64,000 nt of DNA from Heterodera schachtii (Eukaryota; Nematoda; Chromadorea; Rhabditida; Heteroderidae): the NCBI GenBank assembly GCA_023374025.1, contig SIJG01000004.1:186001-250000 (forward strand). Direction: 5' to 3'. This document shows, in pieces, positions 63,746 through 64,000 of the stretch. A program made the translations under genes and the position numbers. Numbering within the stretch: position 1 is the first letter of the stretch; every line of letters starts with the position of its first letter. Below the pieces are notes generated by a model. It did no database searches, was not told the DNA's origin, and saw nothing but the letters and a program-made list of their open reading frames with translations.

Positions 63746-64000
63746 TCAGAAGATTTGAATGCCGGTGATTTCGACGTCCCCGCCAATTTGGAGTCCGTGG
63801 AGGTCGTGCGGCTCCACTCGGTGTGCGTAAGTGCAGTAGCGTTCATCGTTGATGAAAATCTGAAAATCGGTCAATGTGAGAAAGCACTGCCATTGCGCTG
63901 GTCGGTCACTTGGAAGGCGTACTCCTCGTTGATCACTTTCAGGTCAAAGCCAATGCCTTTCTCCAGTGGAATTTTGCCCTCGCGTTCTTCGTTTCCCCAC
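63746..64000 (-). CDS. Galectin, C-terminal part (5' end outside window)
   Basis: A beta-galactoside-binding lectin domain. Two exons join across an intron at about 63860-63910: WGNEEREGKIPLEKGIGFDL with KVINEEYAFQ, then IFINDERYCTYAHRVEPHDL and HGLQIGGDVEITGIQIF before the TGA at 63746. The key sugar-binding residues of the carbohydrate-recognition domain (W-G-N-E-E-R) are present. The domain runs to the C-terminus, as in nematode tandem-repeat galectins. Whether a second CRD lies upstream cannot be seen. Confidence 0.93.

Overview
The window is nuclear DNA from a nematode, and the gene content points to clade IV (possibly a tylenchid) rather than Caenorhabditis. The evidence is many 40-60 nt introns with tttcag or tttaag acceptors, nematode-typical genes (a DPR/ZIG-8-like Ig protein, a DPY-19 mannosyltransferase, a large secreted vitellogenin, a FEM-2-like phosphatase, a galectin), and closely spaced same-strand genes with acceptor-like sites just upstream of start codons, as in trans-spliced operons. 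Coding exons have higher GC than the AT-rich introns and spacers. Homopolymer tracts, mostly G/C, are abundant. The species cannot be fixed from the sequence alone.

Layout. 1-3013 (+): the 3' end of an unknown Ser-rich protein, then a secreted Ig-domain protein. 3240-11287 (-): an STRAD pseudokinase, Roquin (RC3H/RLE-1) and EEF1A lysine methyltransferase 1; the last two look like an operon. 12277-15718 (-): COX17 and UBE2K, also operon-like, with COX17 split by a 1.9 kb intron holding a fold-back element. 16177-23642 (+): ribosomal protein L23, DPY-19 and a ZIG-8-like Ig receptor. 23939-26042 (-): RAB-35. 26738-33445 (+): a MAGE/NSE3 protein, TMEM209 and FTSJ1/TRM7, an operon-like trio. 33455-37970 (-): an unrecognised protein and ANKRD13. 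38561-47144 (+): ATP synthase beta, PRMT5, PEX10 and mitochondrial-type TrpRS, an operon-like quartet. 47485-63007 (-): a FEM-2/PPM1F-like phosphatase, vitellogenin and VPS35L. 63746-64000 (-): the 3' part of a galectin.

Most genes are housekeeping: mitochondrial energy supply and assembly (ATP synthase beta, COX17, TrpRS), translation and RNA modification (L23, EEF1AKMT1, FTSJ1), ubiquitin and RNA decay (UBE2K, Roquin, ANKRD13), and endosomal trafficking (RAB-35, VPS35L). The unusual material is mostly in introns. It includes a 448 bp hAT-type non-autonomous element with intact 11 bp terminal inverted repeats (TIRs) and an 8 bp target duplication, a ~1.4 kb nested palindrome with a GC-rich core, and a dispersed repeat family ending in poly-G. 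There are also two well-supported GC-AG introns, a Roquin that appears to lack its CCCH zinc finger, and reading-frame breaks at A/T homopolymers in two genes. I found no CRISPR array, rRNA, convincing tRNA or prokaryotic-type system.
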